A stretch of DNA of 18,467 nucleotides from Bacteroidales bacterium (GTDB lineage: Bacteria > Bacteroidota > Bacteroidia > Bacteroidales > UBA7960): the NCBI GenBank assembly GCA_003557965.1, contig PWND01000232.1:1-18467 (forward strand), in the 5' to 3' direction. Below the pieces are notes generated by a model that was given only the letters and a program-made list of their open reading frames with translations, had not been told where the DNA came from and did not search any database. Numbering within the stretch: the first letter of the stretch is position 1; the number at the start of each line of letters is the position of its first letter. Positions 15,883-18,467 of this stretch are shown here, piece by piece. The position numbers were made by a program, and so were the translations under genes.

Positions 15883-15890
15883 CAAAATTA
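15883..15890 (-). promoter_or_regulatory. Candidate Bacteroidota -7 promoter element upstream of the AEC transporter
   Basis: The minus strand reads TAATTTTG, matching TAnnTTTG and identical to the candidate upstream of gcdH. It lies 35 bases before the start codon. No clear TTTG is seen at the -33 position, so support is modest. No equally good match was found on the plus strand for the divergent dus gene; CAATTTTG at 15946-15953 comes closest. Confidence 0.3.
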
Positions 15891-15981
15891 TTAAAAAGTT
15901 TATTGTTATAGATATTTTAATGATTTTATAATTGAAAAAAAATATCAATTTTGCAATTTTTATTTTACAAATAAAATATTA

Positions 15982-17010
15982 ATGACAAATAATTGCAAAA
16001 GTACGAAATTGTATTTTGCTCCTTTTCAGGGTATTACAGATCATTTGTACCGTAATGCTTATGCTCAATGTTTTATGGGAATTGACGAGATGTACACACC
16101 ATTTGTATCAGGTACCGGTACGTATAACGTAAACCCATCAAAACTAAAAGATTTTTTGCCGTTTGAGAAAAATTTAGTTTCTGTAGTACCACAAATATTA
16201 AGCAATAACGCTGATGAAATTATTGCTTTTGCCGGCTCTGTTGAAATGCTTGGTTATAAACATATAAACTGGAATGTTGCTTGTCCTTTTTCAAGAATTG
16301 CCAATAAAATGCGAGGAAGTGGATTACTTTCCAGCCCTGACTTGCTTAAATCTATTCTTGACAAGGTTTTTGAAAGTATAAGTATTGATTTTTCAGTAAA
16401 AGCCAGGCTTGGGTATCAAAACGAAGATGAAATATTTAAAGTTTTAGAAGTTTTAAATGATTATCCAATTAAGCATATAGCAATACATTGCCGTACTGGA
16501 GTTCAGTTGTACAGTGGCAAAGCAAGGCCGGAGCTGTTTAAAAGCTGCATTAAAATTTCAAAGCATAACCTCATTTATAATGGCGATATTTATAATCTTG
16601 GCCAGTACGAAAAGTTTAAAAATTTATTGCCTGAACAGGAAGAATGGATGTTGGGGCGGGGAGTTCTTATAAATCCTTTTTTACCTTCAGAGATTAAAGG
16701 CAAAAATATCTCAGATGACAAAAAAAGGGAGTTATTGAAAAAATTTCATAATATTTTGTTTACTTCAATTTGCTCAACTCACTCGTCATCTGCAAAAATT
16801 TCAGGCCGAATGAAAGCCGTTTGGTATTATATGTCGGGTGTTTTTGAAGATGGAGGTTCTGTATTTAACAGTATTAAAAGAGTAAAAACTATTGAAGAAT
16901 ACGAAAAAGTTGTTGAAATTGTTCTGAATTCGCAGTTCTCAGACAGCAAACAGCAGTCAGAATATTTTAATAATTCCATAAAACATAAAGGAAGTTTAAC
17001 ATCTAAATAA
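15982..17010 (+). CDS. dus: tRNA-dihydrouridine synthase family protein
   Basis: A 342-residue FMN-dependent enzyme that reduces uridine to dihydrouridine in the tRNA D-loop. Seen in order: FMN-site start YFAPFQGITDHLYRNAY (11-27); the catalytic cysteine Cys101 in NWNVACPFSRIANKMRGSGL; the flavin/substrate Lys140 in SVKARLGY; His169 in HIAIHCRTGVQLYSGKA; the second phosphate-binding region IYNGDI; and MLGRGVLINPFL. These match the Dus pattern (NxGCP, K-R-G, H-R, G-D-I, G-R-G), with Val-Ala in place of the usual Gly before Cys-Pro. Compared with E. coli DusA/B/C, I cannot assign a subtype. It is likely a single gene or co-transcribed with the antiporter 55 bases downstream. Housekeeping in nature, with no visible tie to the minus-strand operons. 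Confidence 0.9.
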   Translation: MTNNCKSTKLYFAPFQGITDHLYRNAYAQCFMGIDEMYTPFVSGTGTYNVNPSKLKDFLPFEKNLVSVVPQILSNNADEIIAFAGSVEMLGYKHINWNVACPFSRIANKMRGSGLLSSPDLLKSILDKVFESISIDFSVKARLGYQNEDEIFKVLEVLNDYPIKHIAIHCRTGVQLYSGKARPELFKSCIKISKHNLIYNGDIYNLGQYEKFKNLLPEQEEWMLGRGVLINPFLPSEIKGKNISDDKKRELLKKFHNILFTSICSTHSSSAKISGRMKAVWYYMSGVFEDGGSVFNSIKRVKTIEEYEKVVEIVLNSQFSDSKQQSEYFNNSIKHKGSLTSK

Positions 17011-17065
17011 TTGTCTATTTAAAAAAAATAAGTTTACTTTACCATTCGAAATTTAATCACGGAAA

Positions 17066-18467
17066 ATGAAATTTGCCAAGAAGAAGCCCAGACTTATAGT
17101 AGCACTTATTCCTGTTATTTTTCTTACTTCATTAATATCTATAAACGTATTCATATTTGGGGATGATTCATTATCAGGTTCTAACCAGATAGTGTTAGTA
17201 TTATCTGCAGCAGTTGCCGGGGTAATTGCATTTTTACACGGCAGTACATGGGATAATTTATTAAAAGGGATTGTAAAGAGTATTGGCTCTGCAATGTCGG
17301 CAATATTAATATTGTTGCTAATTGGGGCTTTAGCCGGCACATGGCTGTTAAGTGGGATAGTACCTGCAATGATATATTATGGGTTACAAATACTCAATCC
17401 AACGGTTTTTCTTGTAGCAGCATGTGTTGTAAGTGCTATTGTATCACTGGCAACAGGAAGCAGTTGGTCAACCGTAGCTACTTTAGGTGTTGCTTTACTG
17501 GGTATTGGCAGAACCCTTGGTATTCCTGATGGATTAATTGGTGGCGCGATAATTTCAGGAGCATATTTTGGAGATAAAATGTCACCATTATCAGACACAA
17601 CCAACCTTGCACCGGCTGTGGCCGGCACAGACCTGTTCAGGCATATAAGATATATGGCATTAACTACAGTGCCTTCAATTTCAATAGCACTGATAATATT
17701 TGCTATTTTGGGATTTACCCGCTCACAAGATGGCGCTATTAATGATGTTGAACCTGTTTTGTCAGCAATAAATGATGCGTTTTATATTTCGCCATTTTTG
17801 TTTATTGTCCCGGCCCTGGTTATTACATTGATTATCAGGAAAACACCTGCTTTACCGGCACTGTTAGTAGGTGTGCTCGCAGGGGCTTTGTTTGCATTAA
17901 TATTTCAACCGCAGATCATCAGGCATGTTAGTGAAATGGATGACAGGTTTCATGTAGCCGCTTATATTGCAATTATGAAATCTATGTACACTGATATCAG
18001 CGTATCTACCGATAATGCCATGGTTAACAGCCTCCTGGAAACAGGGGGTATGAGGGGAATGCTAAATACTGTGTGGCTAATTATTTGTGCAATGATTTTT
18101 GGTGGTATTATGGAATCAAGTAAGCTATTGCACAGAATTACAGAGTCTGTTATTAAACTTGCACATAACACCGGTTCGCTTGTAGCATCCACAGCAGGCA
18201 CATGTGTTTTTTTCAATGTTACGGCGAGCGACCAATACCTGAGCATTGTAGTTCCCGGCAGAATGTTCGCAGAAACTTTTAAGGAAAGAGGCCTTAAACC
18301 GGAAAACTTAAGCCGTACACTGGAAGATGGCGGTACCGTTACATCAGTGCTCGTGCCATGGAACACCTGCGGAGCTGCCCAGTCGAGTGTGCTGGGAGTA
18401 CCTACAGTGGTATTCCTGCCTTATTGTTTCTTTAACCTGATAAGTCCTTTTATGACAATACTATACG
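17066..18467 (+). CDS. nhaC: NhaC-type Na+/H+ antiporter, C-terminus cut by window edge
   Basis: The frame is open from the ATG at 17066 to the last base (467 codons plus one base), with an in-frame TAA at 17054-17056, so no earlier start is likely. This is an integral membrane antiporter of the NhaC family (ion transporter superfamily), exchanging Na+ for H+, in some relatives coupled to malate/lactate or lysine exchange. Landmarks are the NhaC signature ISGAYFGDKMSPLSDTTNLA (Asp170, Asp177), SLATGSSWSTVATLGVALLG, a second half-repeat with FNVTASDQYLSIVVPGRMF, and GTVTSVLVPWNTCGAAQSS near the end. The final visible residues (FLPYCFFNLISPFMTILY) match the family's C-terminal region, so only a short tail is missing. 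Opposite-strand open frames over this region are shadows. Confidence 0.92.
   Translation, partial: MKFAKKKPRLIVALIPVIFLTSLISINVFIFGDDSLSGSNQIVLVLSAAVAGVIAFLHGSTWDNLLKGIVKSIGSAMSAILILLLIGALAGTWLLSGIVPAMIYYGLQILNPTVFLVAACVVSAIVSLATGSSWSTVATLGVALLGIGRTLGIPDGLIGGAIISGAYFGDKMSPLSDTTNLAPAVAGTDLFRHIRYMALTTVPSISIALIIFAILGFTRSQDGAINDVEPVLSAINDAFYISPFLFIVPALVITLIIRKTPALPALLVGVLAGALFALIFQPQIIRHVSEMDDRFHVAAYIAIMKSMYTDISVSTDNAMVNSLLETGGMRGMLNTVWLIICAMIFGGIMESSKLLHRITESVIKLAHNTGSLVASTAGTCVFFNVTASDQYLSIVVPGRMFAETFKERGLKPENLSRTLEDGGTVTSVLVPWNTCGAAQSSVLGVPTVVFLPYCFFNLISPFMTILY

Noticed and set aside
17053..18366. Minus-strand open frames at the right end
   Set aside because: They lie opposite the nhaC gene, whose plus-strand frame is continuous and carries the family signatures.
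1..18467. CRISPR arrays, tRNA or rRNA genes, phage or complete insertion sequence
   Set aside because: No regularly spaced repeats, tRNA cloverleaf sequence, rRNA-like stretch or transposase gene was seen on reading both strands.

Overview
The window looks like a chromosome segment from an AT-rich member of the Bacteroidota. The evidence is proteins rich in Lys, Asn and Ile, no convincing Shine-Dalgarno sequences before the start codons, two upstream sites matching the Bacteroidota -7 promoter element (TAnnTTTG), and gene families common in anaerobic or facultative Bacteroidales/Marinilabiliales-type genomes. The exact taxon cannot be read from the sequence. No rRNA, tRNA, CRISPR array or complete insertion sequence was seen.

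Layout. (1) 1-4398, minus strand: a chemosensory operon transcribed right to left. Its order is a 608-residue helical protein with a CheZ-like DxxxQ motif, a STAS-domain protein, two tandem CheY paralogues, and CheA, which runs off the left edge. Gaps between genes are 0 to 52 bases. (2) 4609-9839, minus strand: a NarL/LuxR-type response regulator and a 1415-residue soluble multi-PAS/GAF histidine kinase of the HisKA_3 (NarX-like) class. They are separated by 332 bases that hold a 140-bp inverted-repeat element with the hallmarks of a MITE: 21-bp terminal inverted repeats matching at 19 positions, flanked by 6-bp direct repeats. (3) 9900-14716, minus strand: an acyl-CoA and electron-transfer operon in the order glutaryl-CoA dehydrogenase (gcdH), a membrane-anchored 2x[4Fe-4S] protein, a CCG-domain Fe-S protein, a butyrate-kinase homologue and a single-domain response regulator. 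The kinase in (2) starts only 60 bases further on. (4) 14882-15847, minus strand: an AEC-family transporter. (5) 15982-18467, plus strand: a tRNA-dihydrouridine synthase and an NhaC-type Na+/H+ antiporter that is cut by the right edge.

How the parts may work together (inference). GcdH would oxidise and decarboxylate glutaryl-CoA to crotonyl-CoA and pass electrons to ETF. The two Fe-S proteins look like a split version of the membrane CCG-type ETF:menaquinone oxidoreductases. The butyrate-kinase homologue points to C4 acyl-phosphate chemistry, but two of its normally conserved active-site segments are altered and no phosphate butyryltransferase is nearby. The same-strand order, with short gaps from gcdH through the response regulator to the sensor kinase, suggests that this metabolism is wired to a two-component system. 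The chemosensory cluster is a separate unit downstream. Its most interesting member is the 608-residue protein, which may be an unrecognised CheY phosphatase.
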